Source: an uncultured Bacteroidota bacterium
GTDB lineage: Bacteria > Bacteroidota > Bacteroidia > Flavobacteriales > Flavobacteriaceae
Length of the DNA: 64,000 bases
Assembly: GCA_902559035.1 (NCBI GenBank)
Contig: CACEGG010000001.1
Location: 124,001 to 188,000, forward strand
Direction of reading: 5' to 3'
Part shown: positions 10,131 through 19,490 of the stretch, in pieces
Layout: each line of letters starts with the position of its first letter
How positions within the stretch are numbered: position 1 is the first letter of the stretch
Program-made: the position numbers and the translations under genes
Notes under the pieces: model-generated
Databases searched by the model: none
What the model was told of the DNA's origin: nothing
The model's input: only the letters and a program-made list of their open reading frames with translations

Positions 10131-10523
10131 ATGGAATTAAAAGAAAAGTTTGAAATTGAGTTTCCTATTCATGCATCTCCGCACATGCTGTACCAATACA
10201 TATCATCTGCTTCTGGATTATGCGAATGGTTTGCAGACGATGTAAATTCAAGAGGAAAATCTTTTTCTTTTATTTGGGATGGTTCTGAGGAAATAGCTGA
10301 GTTGATCTCATCTAAATCTGATACTTTTGTTAAATATAGGTGGATGGACGACTCTGAGGATCAAGATAAATGTTTTTTTGAAATTAGAATAGTTGTTGAT
10401 GAAATAACAAAAGATGTATCATTAATGGTTACTGATTTTGCCTTTGAGGATGAGATTGAAGAATCTAAAATGCTATGGGAAAGTCAGATTTCAGATTTAA
10501 AAAAATTAGTAGGTTCATCATAA
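10131..10523 (+). CDS. START-like/SRPBCC domain-containing protein
   Basis: FEIEFPIHASPHMLYQYISSASGLCEWFADDVN, AHSA1/START-like fold typical of Bacteroidota. Confidence 0.8.
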   Translation: MELKEKFEIEFPIHASPHMLYQYISSASGLCEWFADDVNSRGKSFSFIWDGSEEIAELISSKSDTFVKYRWMDDSEDQDKCFFEIRIVVDEITKDVSLMVTDFAFEDEIEESKMLWESQISDLKKLVGSS

Positions 10524-10529
10524 CAATTC

Positions 10530-11366
10530 ATGGTAAATTATAATGGAAAATTAATTGATAAATTAGATTCTGATTTATTAAATAGAGGTTTTTTATATGG
10601 AGATTCAGTTTTTGAGACTATTAAGATAGTAAATAATAGAATCCTTTTCTGGGAAGACCATTATCTAAGATTAATGTCTTCTTTAAGAATCATAAGAATT
10701 GAGATTCCTGTTTTCTACACACCTAAATTTTTCGAAAATCAGATTATTAAAACTTTTAGTAAACTAAGTAACAATTTTAGTGGGAGAGTTAGACTTTCTT
10801 TGTTCAGACAAGGTTCAGGTTTATATACACCCGAATCTATGAATCCTTCTTTTATTATTCACTGTTCTGTTAATGAAAACACTTTATTTGTTGCAAAATA
10901 TGAAAATTATAAAGTAGACTTGTTTAAAGATTATTATCTGAATGATAATTTACTCTCAAATTTAAAAACAAATAATAAAATAATTAACGTATTAGCAGGA
11001 GTTTACGCAAAAGAGAATAACTTAAATAATTGTGTTTTACTAAATAATAAAAAAAATGTTGTGGAATTTTTAAATGGAAATCTTTTTTTAATAAAAGACA
11101 CCATCATAAAAACTCCTCCCTTAAGTTCAGGTTGTTTAAAGGGAATAATGAGAAAAAAAATTATTACATACACGAAATTTTTCCCTCAATTTTCTATTGT
11201 AGAAGATGATATCTCTCCTTTTGAATTATTGTCTGCTGATGAAATTTGGGTGACAAATTCAATCAATGGAATAATTCCTGTTACTAATTATAGAAAGAAA
11301 ACCTTAAATAATAAAACAGCTAAAAGTTTTATAGATTTTTTAAATAATCAAATTTTAAAAATCTAA
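10530..11366 (+). CDS. Aminotransferase class IV (4-amino-4-deoxychorismate lyase-like)
   Basis: NRGFLYGDSVFETIK, GCLKGIMRKKI, ADEIWVTNSINGIIPV. Confidence 0.85.
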   Translation: MVNYNGKLIDKLDSDLLNRGFLYGDSVFETIKIVNNRILFWEDHYLRLMSSLRIIRIEIPVFYTPKFFENQIIKTFSKLSNNFSGRVRLSLFRQGSGLYTPESMNPSFIIHCSVNENTLFVAKYENYKVDLFKDYYLNDNLLSNLKTNNKIINVLAGVYAKENNLNNCVLLNNKKNVVEFLNGNLFLIKDTIIKTPPLSSGCLKGIMRKKIITYTKFFPQFSIVEDDISPFELLSADEIWVTNSINGIIPVTNYRKKTLNNKTAKSFIDFLNNQILKI

Positions 11367-11908
11367 TTATGCTGTGGATTTTCAGGTGAATTTGACCAAA
11401 TTAAATATTCTCCTCCAAGATTTATTAGCTTATTTTTCCAAATTAGATCACTTGTTTTAAGGGCAATATTCTCTAATCCCAGCTCATATGAAACAATCCA
11501 TGAATTAATTTTAAGTTCTTCTTCTAATTGGCCCTCGTTCCACCCAGAATATCCGAGGAAAAATTTTATTTCACTTTTATCAATTTTTTTTTTGTTTATT
11601 AAATCTATGACGGTCTCAAAATTTCCTCCCCAATGTAATTTTTCTTTAATTTTAATTGAATTAGGAATCAAATGTGGAATGTTGTGAATGAAATATAAAT
11701 TATCTTTTTCAACTGGACCTCCAACATATATTTTGAAATTTTCATTTAATTCAGGAATCAAGTCTAATGTAGAGTATGGAGATTTTTTATTTAAAATAAA
11801 ACCTACTGTTCCTAATTTATTTTTTTCAGCTATAAGTACTACTGACCGGTTAAAATTTAAATCAATATTTAAAGTTGGGTCAGCATATAAAATATTTCCC
11901 TTTTTCAA
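11363..11908 (-). CDS. YqgE/AlgH family protein
   Basis: NRSVVLIAEKNKLGTVGFILNK, VGGPVEKDNLYFIH, FLGYSGWNEGQLEEEL. Confidence 0.92.
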   Translation of the reverse strand: MKKGNILYADPTLNIDLNFNRSVVLIAEKNKLGTVGFILNKKSPYSTLDLIPELNENFKIYVGGPVEKDNLYFIHNIPHLIPNSIKIKEKLHWGGNFETVIDLINKKKIDKSEIKFFLGYSGWNEGQLEEELKINSWIVSYELGLENIALKTSDLIWKNKLINLGGEYLIWSNSPENPQHN

Positions 11909-12858
11909 TTTAATTGTTGTTTGTCTAGTGTTTTATATCCATTTATAAATTCAAAACTTGTCATTTTTCTTTTACCTTGTATTTGTAGTTCAAGAATTTC
12001 AATAAAACCATCTTTTGTAGATGCTAATATTGAATTATCATTGAAAATTATTATTCCAGGTTGATAATCTTTAAGTGTTTTTGTATAATTATTCTTTGAT
12101 TTATAAATTTTTAATATTTTTTTATTTTCTTTAATTGATGTCCAGGCAGCGGGAAAAGGTGATAAGCCTCTTATTAAATTATGAATATTCTCCGATGAAT
12201 CATTCCAATTTATTTTTGTATTTATTTTATCAAGCTTTGGGGCTGATAAATCGTTATTACTAGCATATTGATTAATACTTTTAAAAGATTTGTCCTGTAT
12301 TAAGTCTAAGGACGATAATATCAGTTTAGATCCTATTTTTTTTAATACATTATATAAGTCTCCTGTATTTTGATTTTTATCAATTTGAACTTTTGATTGT
12401 TCAATTATATTTCCACAATCAATTTTTTCATTAATAAAAAAAGTAGTTAATCCAGTTTCCTTAAGTCCGTTAATTATAGCCCAATGTATTGGCGCAGCTC
12501 CTCTTAAGTTTGGTAAAAGTGATGCATGAAGATTAATAGTACCTAGTTTTGGAATTTTCCATAAAACCTCAGGTAGCATTCTAAAAGCAACAACGATAAA
12601 TAAATCTGGATCGAAAGATTTCATTGTATTTATAAAATCTATATTTTTTAATTTTTCAGGTTGAAAAATTTTTATATTATTTTTTAAACAGTATTCTTTA
12701 ACATTTGAAATTTTTATTTTTTTACCCCTACCTGCTTTTTTATCCTCTGCTGTAACTACTCCTAAAACATTGTGTTTAGATTTTATAAGATTATCCAAAC
12801 AGTCAACAGCAAAATCTGGTGTTCCCATAAAAATTATATTTAAAGCTTTTACAGACAT
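11905..12858 (-). CDS. fmt: Methionyl-tRNA formyltransferase
   Basis: IIFMGTPDFAV, LHASLLPNLRGAAPIHWAI, RGLSPFPAAWT. Confidence 0.95.
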   Translation of the reverse strand: MSVKALNIIFMGTPDFAVDCLDNLIKSKHNVLGVVTAEDKKAGRGKKIKISNVKEYCLKNNIKIFQPEKLKNIDFINTMKSFDPDLFIVVAFRMLPEVLWKIPKLGTINLHASLLPNLRGAAPIHWAIINGLKETGLTTFFINEKIDCGNIIEQSKVQIDKNQNTGDLYNVLKKIGSKLILSSLDLIQDKSFKSINQYASNNDLSAPKLDKINTKINWNDSSENIHNLIRGLSPFPAAWTSIKENKKILKIYKSKNNYTKTLKDYQPGIIIFNDNSILASTKDGFIEILELQIQGKRKMTSFEFINGYKTLDKQQLN

Positions 12859-12865
12859 ATTGATT

Positions 12866-13417
12866 TTAATTAATTGACTTAAGAATACTTGCGATTCTTT
12901 TTTTAACAGTTGTTTTATCTAAGGTTATCAAATTAACGTTTAATATTTTATAAATATTACATATTTCTGCATGTATCTTTACAGACTCTTCATAGCTCTC
13001 ATATCTAGCATTGTCATTTTTATAAATTTCTTTCCATGGTGGAAGTATGAATACATAATCATAAATAATTCCTTTTGTTTGTTCAAAAAATTTGTTTTCG
13101 AATTCAATATTCAAAAAATTTAAATATGCTATTATTTCGTGGACTCCTCTGTCAAAAAAAGTATACTTTGTATTTTGAGTTTTTTTAAACTGATCTAACC
13201 TAAGAGCCATAAGTCTTTTACTAAACTCGATTGGATCTTTAAGAAAAAATTGATCAACACCTTTTTTTTGTGCTTCTTCTGTGATTTTTCTAACGATTTC
13301 ATGTTCACAATTATGGCCCTCATTTTCGAGACCCTTTATAAGCTCAGTTTTACCTGTCCCTGGTCCTCCCGTAATCAAAATTTTTTTATTCATAATAATC
13401 GTTTGCAAAATAATCAA
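12866..13417 (-). CDS. AAA_28/NadR-like P-loop ATPase
   Basis: ILITGGPGTGKTELI Walker A; FFDRGVHEIIAYL. Confidence 0.8.
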   Translation of the reverse strand: MIILQTIIMNKKILITGGPGTGKTELIKGLENEGHNCEHEIVRKITEEAQKKGVDQFFLKDPIEFSKRLMALRLDQFKKTQNTKYTFFDRGVHEIIAYLNFLNIEFENKFFEQTKGIIYDYVFILPPWKEIYKNDNARYESYEESVKIHAEICNIYKILNVNLITLDKTTVKKRIASILKSIN

Positions 13418-13433
13418 TTAATAGTACTTTATA

Positions 13434-13441
13434 TATATTTG
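13434..13441 (+). promoter_or_regulatory. Candidate Bacteroidota -7 element TATATTTG close to the DUF493 start
   Basis: Exact TAnnTTTG match 5 nt before the GTG at 13446; no TTG at the expected spacing upstream. Confidence 0.35.
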
Positions 13442-13445
13442 CCAT

Positions 13446-13730
13446 GTGAATAATAGTAATGATTTTTACCTTAGACTTGAGGAACAACTTTCCAGTTCTT
13501 CTAAATGGCCTAGTAGATATCGATTTAAATTTATATTAAAATCCGATGAAAATGATATTTTAGAATTAAAAACGATTTTTAACGATATTAAAAATGCTGA
13601 TTTTTCAATTCGAAAATCCTCAAATAATAAGTTTTCTAGTATTTCAATTACTGCTGTAATGAAAACACCAATTTCCATTATAGAAAAATATAAATTGGCG
13701 TCAAAAATTAAAGGGATAATTTCATTATAA
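13446..13730 (+). CDS. DUF493 family protein (GTG start)
   Basis: WPSRYRFKFILKSD...FSSISITAVMKTPISIIEKYKLASKIKGIISL matches the YbeD/DUF493 pattern; upstream in-frame stop TAG at 13422. Confidence 0.82.
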   Translation: MNNSNDFYLRLEEQLSSSSKWPSRYRFKFILKSDENDILELKTIFNDIKNADFSIRKSSNNKFSSISITAVMKTPISIIEKYKLASKIKGIISL

Positions 13731-13777
13731 TTTATTTTAGTAAATTTGTTAAACTTCATAATTTAATTACCCTAAAA

Positions 13778-14431
13778 TTGATAGAAAATTTACAATATAA
13801 TACTGAACGTACTAAGCTAATTATCCCTGAATACGGCAGGCATTTGCATAAAATGATAGACCAAGCTTTGGAATGTGAGGATAAAGAAAAGAGAAATAAC
13901 TTGGCAAAAGCAATAATTGGTGTTATGGGAAACATGAATCCTCATTTAAGAGACGTTCCCGAATTCCAACACAAGCTTTGGGATCAGCTTTTTATTATGT
14001 CTAATTTTGAGTTAGATATAGATTCTCCATATCCATTACCCTCCAAAGAAGTATATGAAGAACGCCCTGACAAGCTAAACTATCCTCAAAATTTTCCAAA
14101 ATATAGGTTTTATGGTAATAATATAAAGAGAATGATAGATATAGCTGTGAGTTGGGAAGATGGGGAGATGAAAAAGCAACTTGTTTATGTTATTGCAAAC
14201 CACATGAAGAAGTGTTTTTTAAATTGGAACAAGGATACAGTTGAAGATGATGTTATTTTTAATCATTTGAGTGAGTTATCTAATGGAAAAATTATCTACA
14301 GCCAGAACGATAAACCTCTATCAGAATCCCAAAACCTCATTAAACTTACTAATAAGAAATTTGGCAAGTCACCAGCTCACAAAAATAATAAGAAACATTA
14401 TAGAAATTATAAAAAAAGAAATAATAACTAA
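13778..14431 (+). CDS. DUF4290 domain-containing protein (TTG start likely)
   Basis: YNTERTKLIIPEYGRHLHKMIDQAL...FPKYRFYGNNIKRMID. Confidence 0.85.
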   Translation: MIENLQYNTERTKLIIPEYGRHLHKMIDQALECEDKEKRNNLAKAIIGVMGNMNPHLRDVPEFQHKLWDQLFIMSNFELDIDSPYPLPSKEVYEERPDKLNYPQNFPKYRFYGNNIKRMIDIAVSWEDGEMKKQLVYVIANHMKKCFLNWNKDTVEDDVIFNHLSELSNGKIIYSQNDKPLSESQNLIKLTNKKFGKSPAHKNNKKHYRNYKKRNNN

Positions 14432-14440
14432 TTTTTAAAA

Positions 14441-15748
14441 ATGGGTACTTTTTCTATAAAAGGTGGAGTTAAGCTAAAAGGAGAAGTGATTCCTCAAGGA
14501 GCCAAAAATGAAGCCCTACAAGTAATATGTGCCTGTCTGCTAACAGATAAAAAAGTTATTATTGATAATATTCCTGAAATTATAGATGTTCTTAAATTAA
14601 TTGATTTATTAAAATCACTTGGTGTGAAGGTTAATAAAATTAAAAAGAATAAATATTCTTTTTTAGCTGACAATGTAGACATTGATTATTTACAATCTGA
14701 AGAATTTAAGATAAAAGGAAGTAGTCTTAGGGGTTCAATAATGATTGTTGGCCCCCTTTTAGCTAGATTTGGAAAAGGTTTTATTCCAAAACCTGGTGGT
14801 GATAAAATTGGAAGGCGTAGGCTAGATACTCATTTTTTAGGATTCATTAAATTAGGTGCTTCTTTTAGATACAATAAAGAAGAATATTTTTACGGAGTTG
14901 AAGCGAATGTTTTGAAAGGTGACTATATTCTTCTTGACCAAGCTTCTGTTACAGGTACTGCAAATATTTTAATGGCTGCTGTTCTAGCCAAAGGAAAGAC
15001 AGAAATATATAATGCGGCATGTGAACCTTACATTCAGCAATTGTGTAAAATGTTAATCTCTATGGGTGCCAATATTAAAGGGATAGGCTCAAATTTATTA
15101 ATTATTGAAGGCGTTATGTCTTTGGGTGGAGTAGAGCACAAAGTTTTACCTGACATGATTGAAATTGGAAGTTGGATTGGTTTAGCAGCTATGACAAAAA
15201 GTGAAATAACTATCAAAAATGTTAGTTGGTCAAATCTTGGCCAGATTCCAAATGTTTTTAGGAAATTAGGAATAGAAATTAAAAAAGTAAACGATGATAT
15301 TTTTATTCCTGAGCATAAAAATGGATATGAAATTCAAAATTATATTGATGGTTCTGTTTTAACTGTTTCTGATGCACCTTGGCCTGGCTTTACACCTGAT
15401 TTACTAAGTATTGTTTTAGTCGTTGCTACACAAGCTAGAGGAAGTGTTCTGATTCATCAAAAAATGTTTGAGAGTAGATTATTTTTTGTAGATAAGTTAA
15501 TAGATATGGGTGCCAAAATTATTTTATGTGATCCTCATCGTGCTAATGTTATTGGACACAATTTTAAGTCTCAATTGAAATCCACAACCATGGTATCTCC
15601 AGATATTAGAGCTGGGATATCACTATTAATAGCTGCCCTATCTGCAACTGGTGAGAGCATCATTCATAATATTGAACAAATTGATCGTGGGTATGAAAAT
15701 ATTGATGTAAGGCTAGCTAAACTTGGTGCAAAAATTAAAAGAATTTAA
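14441..15748 (+). CDS. murA: UDP-N-acetylglucosamine 1-carboxyvinyltransferase
   Basis: GAKNEALQVICACLLTD, GGDKIGRRRLDTH, PDLLSIVLVVATQA, IDRGYENIDVRLAKLGAKI. Confidence 0.95.
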   Translation: MGTFSIKGGVKLKGEVIPQGAKNEALQVICACLLTDKKVIIDNIPEIIDVLKLIDLLKSLGVKVNKIKKNKYSFLADNVDIDYLQSEEFKIKGSSLRGSIMIVGPLLARFGKGFIPKPGGDKIGRRRLDTHFLGFIKLGASFRYNKEEYFYGVEANVLKGDYILLDQASVTGTANILMAAVLAKGKTEIYNAACEPYIQQLCKMLISMGANIKGIGSNLLIIEGVMSLGGVEHKVLPDMIEIGSWIGLAAMTKSEITIKNVSWSNLGQIPNVFRKLGIEIKKVNDDIFIPEHKNGYEIQNYIDGSVLTVSDAPWPGFTPDLLSIVLVVATQARGSVLIHQKMFESRLFFVDKLIDMGAKIILCDPHRANVIGHNFKSQLKSTTMVSPDIRAGISLLIAALSATGESIIHNIEQIDRGYENIDVRLAKLGAKIKRI

Positions 15749-16020
15749 TTTCTTTTTGATATTTTATTTCCAGTTGATCTTTGTCTGGAACATTTAAATC
15801 TATTTACTGAATCATCTCTAAGTTTGAAATGTTTAGTTTTTCTTCCTTGAACTCTTTTTCTCCAATGTGCAAAGCTTTTAGATTTCATTTCTCTCCTCAT
15901 CAGATCAATTACATTTTTTTCTGTTAATCCAAATTGAAATTTTATTGCCTCAAATGGTGTTCTATCTTCCCAGGCCATCTCTATAACTCTGTCAATTTCA
16001 ATTTGGTTAAGTTTAGTCAT
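15745..16020 (-). CDS. TIGR03643 family protein (DUF2805)
   Basis: IDRVIEMAWEDRTPFEAIKFQFGLTEKNVIDLMRREMKSKSFAHWRKRVQGRKTKH. Confidence 0.88.
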   Translation of the reverse strand: MTKLNQIEIDRVIEMAWEDRTPFEAIKFQFGLTEKNVIDLMRREMKSKSFAHWRKRVQGRKTKHFKLRDDSVNRFKCSRQRSTGNKISKRN

Positions 16021-17525
16021 TATAATTCAATTAAAAAATTATGGGCATCCATTAGTAGTTTTTCTTTTTTTAATGAATCCATTTTATCAAAACTACTAAT
16101 CAACATTCTCATTCTCGGATTTTTTTTAAAAAAATCTCTCTGTTTATCCATAAATGACCAAAAAAGTCCATCCCAAATATCACTCCATTCACCTTTTTTA
16201 TAGTCACTCATTTTTATAATATAATTACTACTGCTGATGTAAGGCTTGGTCGACATTAATCCTCCATCTGCAAATTGACTCATTCCATAAACATTAGGAA
16301 CCATGACCCAATCGTACGAATCTATAAATACTTCCATAAACCATTTATATACTTCATCTGGGTCAAACTCACATAAAACCATGAAGTTTCCCAAAATCAT
16401 TAGTCTTTCGATATGATTTCCATATGCACTTTTTTCTACTTTTTTTATCGTATCATCAATTGGATCAATTCCAGTGTTACCTTCATAAAAAGATTTGGGT
16501 ATTTTTCTATCAAAGTTCCAGTAGTTTTTTGTTCTTTCTTCAGAACCTTTCGAAACATAAACACCTCTAATAAATTCTCTCCAACCTATAATTTGTCTTA
16601 TAAATCCCTCTGTAGAGTTAATAGGTATTTTATTTTTTTTATAAAATTCTAATGAGTTTTTTACTACGTATTTTGGATTGAGTAGTCCAGAATTAATAAG
16701 TGGAGACAAAACACTATGATTTATAATAGATTCTCCAATAAGTACAGCATCTTCATAGATACCAAACTCATCAAATCTTGTTTTTAAAAAATCATTAAAC
16801 CATAAACGACTAGATTTAAAATCAGTTGGATATAATTGTATATCATTAATTATTCCAAAATTTTCAGTAAAGTTTTTTTGTACGTAATTAACAGAATCTC
16901 TATAGTTTTCACTTTGCAACTTAGAATAATCAAGAGTCGGAGTTTTTTTATTTTTTGGAAATTTATGCCTATTCATGTCATCATATGTCCATTTACCACC
17001 AACAGGATTTTGATCATTATCTATTAAAATTTTCATTTTTTTTCTTTGACTCTTATAGAATGATGTTTGAAACAATTTTTTTTTCTCTGGATTAAAAAAG
17101 GGTAATAAATCATCATGAGCTGTTAAAAAAAGAGGATTTTCTTCAATATTAATTTTGATATTATTTTTTTTGCATGATTTTTTTATTCTTTTTTCAAGCC
17201 AATTGTCCTCTGGATGATAAATATTAATTTCGGTAACATTTATTTTGTCTAAAAAAATTCTAATGTCTGACTCTTGGTTTTTAGTTTCTATATAAGCAAC
17301 ATCAATTCCTTTGCTGAGTAGATAATTCTCATAATTTTTCATTGAACTTCTGTGAAATACTAGCTTTTGTTTATGAAAATTGAATTGTTTAAAAAATAAA
17401 TGTTCTTCAATTAAATAAGTTTTTTTATTATTTAAAAATAAATTGCTTTCTTCAAAAAGCTGATTGGGAAATATTATATTTATGGAGTTCAATTGTTTAA
17501 AGCTTTTTTGTAAGTGATTAAACAT
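16020..17525 (-). CDS. Cryptochrome/photolyase family protein, FeS-BCP/CryPro (PhrB-type) clade but lacking the FeS cysteines
   Basis: HIERLMILGNFMVL, DSYDWVMVPNVYGMSQFADGGLMSTKPYISSSNYIIKMSDY are clade signatures; only two Cys in 501 aa. Confidence 0.9.
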   Translation of the reverse strand: MFNHLQKSFKQLNSINIIFPNQLFEESNLFLNNKKTYLIEEHLFFKQFNFHKQKLVFHRSSMKNYENYLLSKGIDVAYIETKNQESDIRIFLDKINVTEINIYHPEDNWLEKRIKKSCKKNNIKINIEENPLFLTAHDDLLPFFNPEKKKLFQTSFYKSQRKKMKILIDNDQNPVGGKWTYDDMNRHKFPKNKKTPTLDYSKLQSENYRDSVNYVQKNFTENFGIINDIQLYPTDFKSSRLWFNDFLKTRFDEFGIYEDAVLIGESIINHSVLSPLINSGLLNPKYVVKNSLEFYKKNKIPINSTEGFIRQIIGWREFIRGVYVSKGSEERTKNYWNFDRKIPKSFYEGNTGIDPIDDTIKKVEKSAYGNHIERLMILGNFMVLCEFDPDEVYKWFMEVFIDSYDWVMVPNVYGMSQFADGGLMSTKPYISSSNYIIKMSDYKKGEWSDIWDGLFWSFMDKQRDFFKKNPRMRMLISSFDKMDSLKKEKLLMDAHNFLIEL

Positions 17526-18787
17526 CTTTCTCTTGCATATTTGTGATCTATTATTTCTTTTGCATAATCAGAATTTTTATATTCAGGAACCCATTTTTTT
17601 ATGTAGGTAAAATTTTTATCAAACTTTTTGATTTGCTCATGTGGATTAAATATTCTAAAATATGGTGCTGCATCAACTCCGCAACCAGCAACCCATTGCC
17701 AATTACCTACATTGCTTGCAGTCTCGTAATCGAAAAGTTTTTCTCTAAAATATGCTTCACCCCATCTCCAGTCTATTAATAAATGTTTGCACAAAAAACT
17801 TCCCACTAGCATTCTAACTCTATTATGCATAAAACCAGTATTATTTAATTCTCTCATTCCTGCATCAACGAACGGGTATCCAGTTTCACCATTACACCAT
17901 TTTTTAAAATCTTCTTCATTATTTATCCATTCAATTCTATCATACTTCGGTTTAAAACTTTTAGTTATTGTTTCTGGAAAATGATATAAAATTTGTTGAA
18001 AAAACTCTCTCCAAATTAATTCTTTTAAGTAAGTATTGTTATTTGATTGACTTGCTTTTTGTATTAATTTTCTTGTGCTAATAGTTCCAAATCTTAATTT
18101 GACTCCTGCTTTTGATGTAGCATCTAGTGAAGGGAAATTTCTTGTTGATTCATAGTTATCTATAATTTTTTCAGATATATTAGTTTTAAGAAAATTAATA
18201 TTAGATCTTATTAAGCTTATTTTACTACTAAATGGAATTGTATTTATATCAATAAAATTATCAATAAGCTTTTCAGAATTATACTCTTGAACTCCTAACT
18301 CATTCATTTTTTTTATCCATTTTTTAGAATAAGGAGTATATACTCTGTAGGGAGAACCGTCATCCTTAGTTATTTCGTTTTTTTCAAATAACACATGGTC
18401 TTTGAAATCAATAAATTCAATATTATTATCAATTAAAAACTTACTAATAGATGTATCTCTTTTTTTTGAGTAAGGTGTATAGTCTCTGTTAGTATAGACT
18501 TTATTTATTCTGTATTTTTTAATTAGTTCAGAAAAAACATCGATAGGTTTACCCTCCAGACAGTGTATTGATTTATTATTTTTTTGCAATACTACGTTCA
18601 TTTTCTCTATGGACTGATTAATGTAAAATAGTCTGTGATCGTTTTCTTTTAATTTGCTAATGATGTTATGATCATAAATGAAAATAGGTAATACTGGGTG
18701 ATCATTGTTTAGTGCATGAAATAGTCCACAGTTATCATCTAATCTTAGATCTCTTCTAAACCAAAATATGGATATTTTTTTATTCAA
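17489..18787 (-). CDS. phrB: Deoxyribodipyrimidine photolyase / cryptochrome (class I type)
   Basis: IFWFRRDLRLDDNCGLFHAL; WREFFQQILYHFPE; GYPFVDAGMRELNNTGFMHNRVRMLVGSFLCKHLLIDWRWGE; ASNVGNWQWVAGCGVDAAPYFRIFNP. Confidence 0.92.
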   Translation of the reverse strand: MNKKISIFWFRRDLRLDDNCGLFHALNNDHPVLPIFIYDHNIISKLKENDHRLFYINQSIEKMNVVLQKNNKSIHCLEGKPIDVFSELIKKYRINKVYTNRDYTPYSKKRDTSISKFLIDNNIEFIDFKDHVLFEKNEITKDDGSPYRVYTPYSKKWIKKMNELGVQEYNSEKLIDNFIDINTIPFSSKISLIRSNINFLKTNISEKIIDNYESTRNFPSLDATSKAGVKLRFGTISTRKLIQKASQSNNNTYLKELIWREFFQQILYHFPETITKSFKPKYDRIEWINNEEDFKKWCNGETGYPFVDAGMRELNNTGFMHNRVRMLVGSFLCKHLLIDWRWGEAYFREKLFDYETASNVGNWQWVAGCGVDAAPYFRIFNPHEQIKKFDKNFTYIKKWVPEYKNSDYAKEIIDHKYARERCLITYKKALNN

Positions 18788-19486
18788 TTATCCAAGATTA
18801 ATAATTGACATGCCACCATCTACACCAAATGTTTGACCAGTAACCCAAGAACTTTTATCACTTAATAAAAAGGCAGTTGAATTTGCGATATCGACAGGGC
18901 TTCCACACCTTTTTAATGGATGTCTTTCACCAGCTTTTTCTTTTTTTAAATCATTGTTTAGGAATCTTGATGCCATTGGAGTATCAGTCAATGATGGCGC
19001 TATTACATTTACTCTAATGTTGGGTGCATATTCAGCAGCCAAGGATCTTGCAAAGCCTTCAATAGCACCTTTAGAAGCAGAAACACTAGTATGAAACGGC
19101 ATCCCTACCTTGACAGCTACTGTGCTATATAAAACTATACTTGAATTTCCAGATTTTTTTAAGTTATTAATTACTTTCTGTAAAATTTTAACCATGGATA
19201 GAAAATTAATATTTAGATCTTCTTCAAAAGTTGTAGATTTAATACTTCTAAATGGTCTTAAATTTATACTTCCAGGTAAATAAACAAAACCATGTAATTC
19301 CTCAGGTACCAATTCATCATTAAAATCTGAAGCAATTGCATCATATTGTATATGATTTACATTTAAATCTTTTAAATTTTCTTTATTTCTTGAGGCTACA
19401 TAAACATTATAGTCATGTTGAACAAGTCTTATTGTTTCTAATCCTATTCCAGTTGATCCACCGATAAATAATATATTTTTTTTCAT
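18788..19486 (-). CDS. SDR family oxidoreductase
   Basis: ILFIGGSTGIGLETIRLV (Rossmann), SASKGAIEGFARSLAAEYAPNIRVNVIAPS; ATG at 19486 preferred over TTG at 19504. Confidence 0.88.
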   Translation of the reverse strand: MKKNILFIGGSTGIGLETIRLVQHDYNVYVASRNKENLKDLNVNHIQYDAIASDFNDELVPEELHGFVYLPGSINLRPFRSIKSTTFEEDLNINFLSMVKILQKVINNLKKSGNSSIVLYSTVAVKVGMPFHTSVSASKGAIEGFARSLAAEYAPNIRVNVIAPSLTDTPMASRFLNNDLKKEKAGERHPLKRCGSPVDIANSTAFLLSDKSSWVTGQTFGVDGGMSIINLG

Positions 19487-19490
19487 TGCT

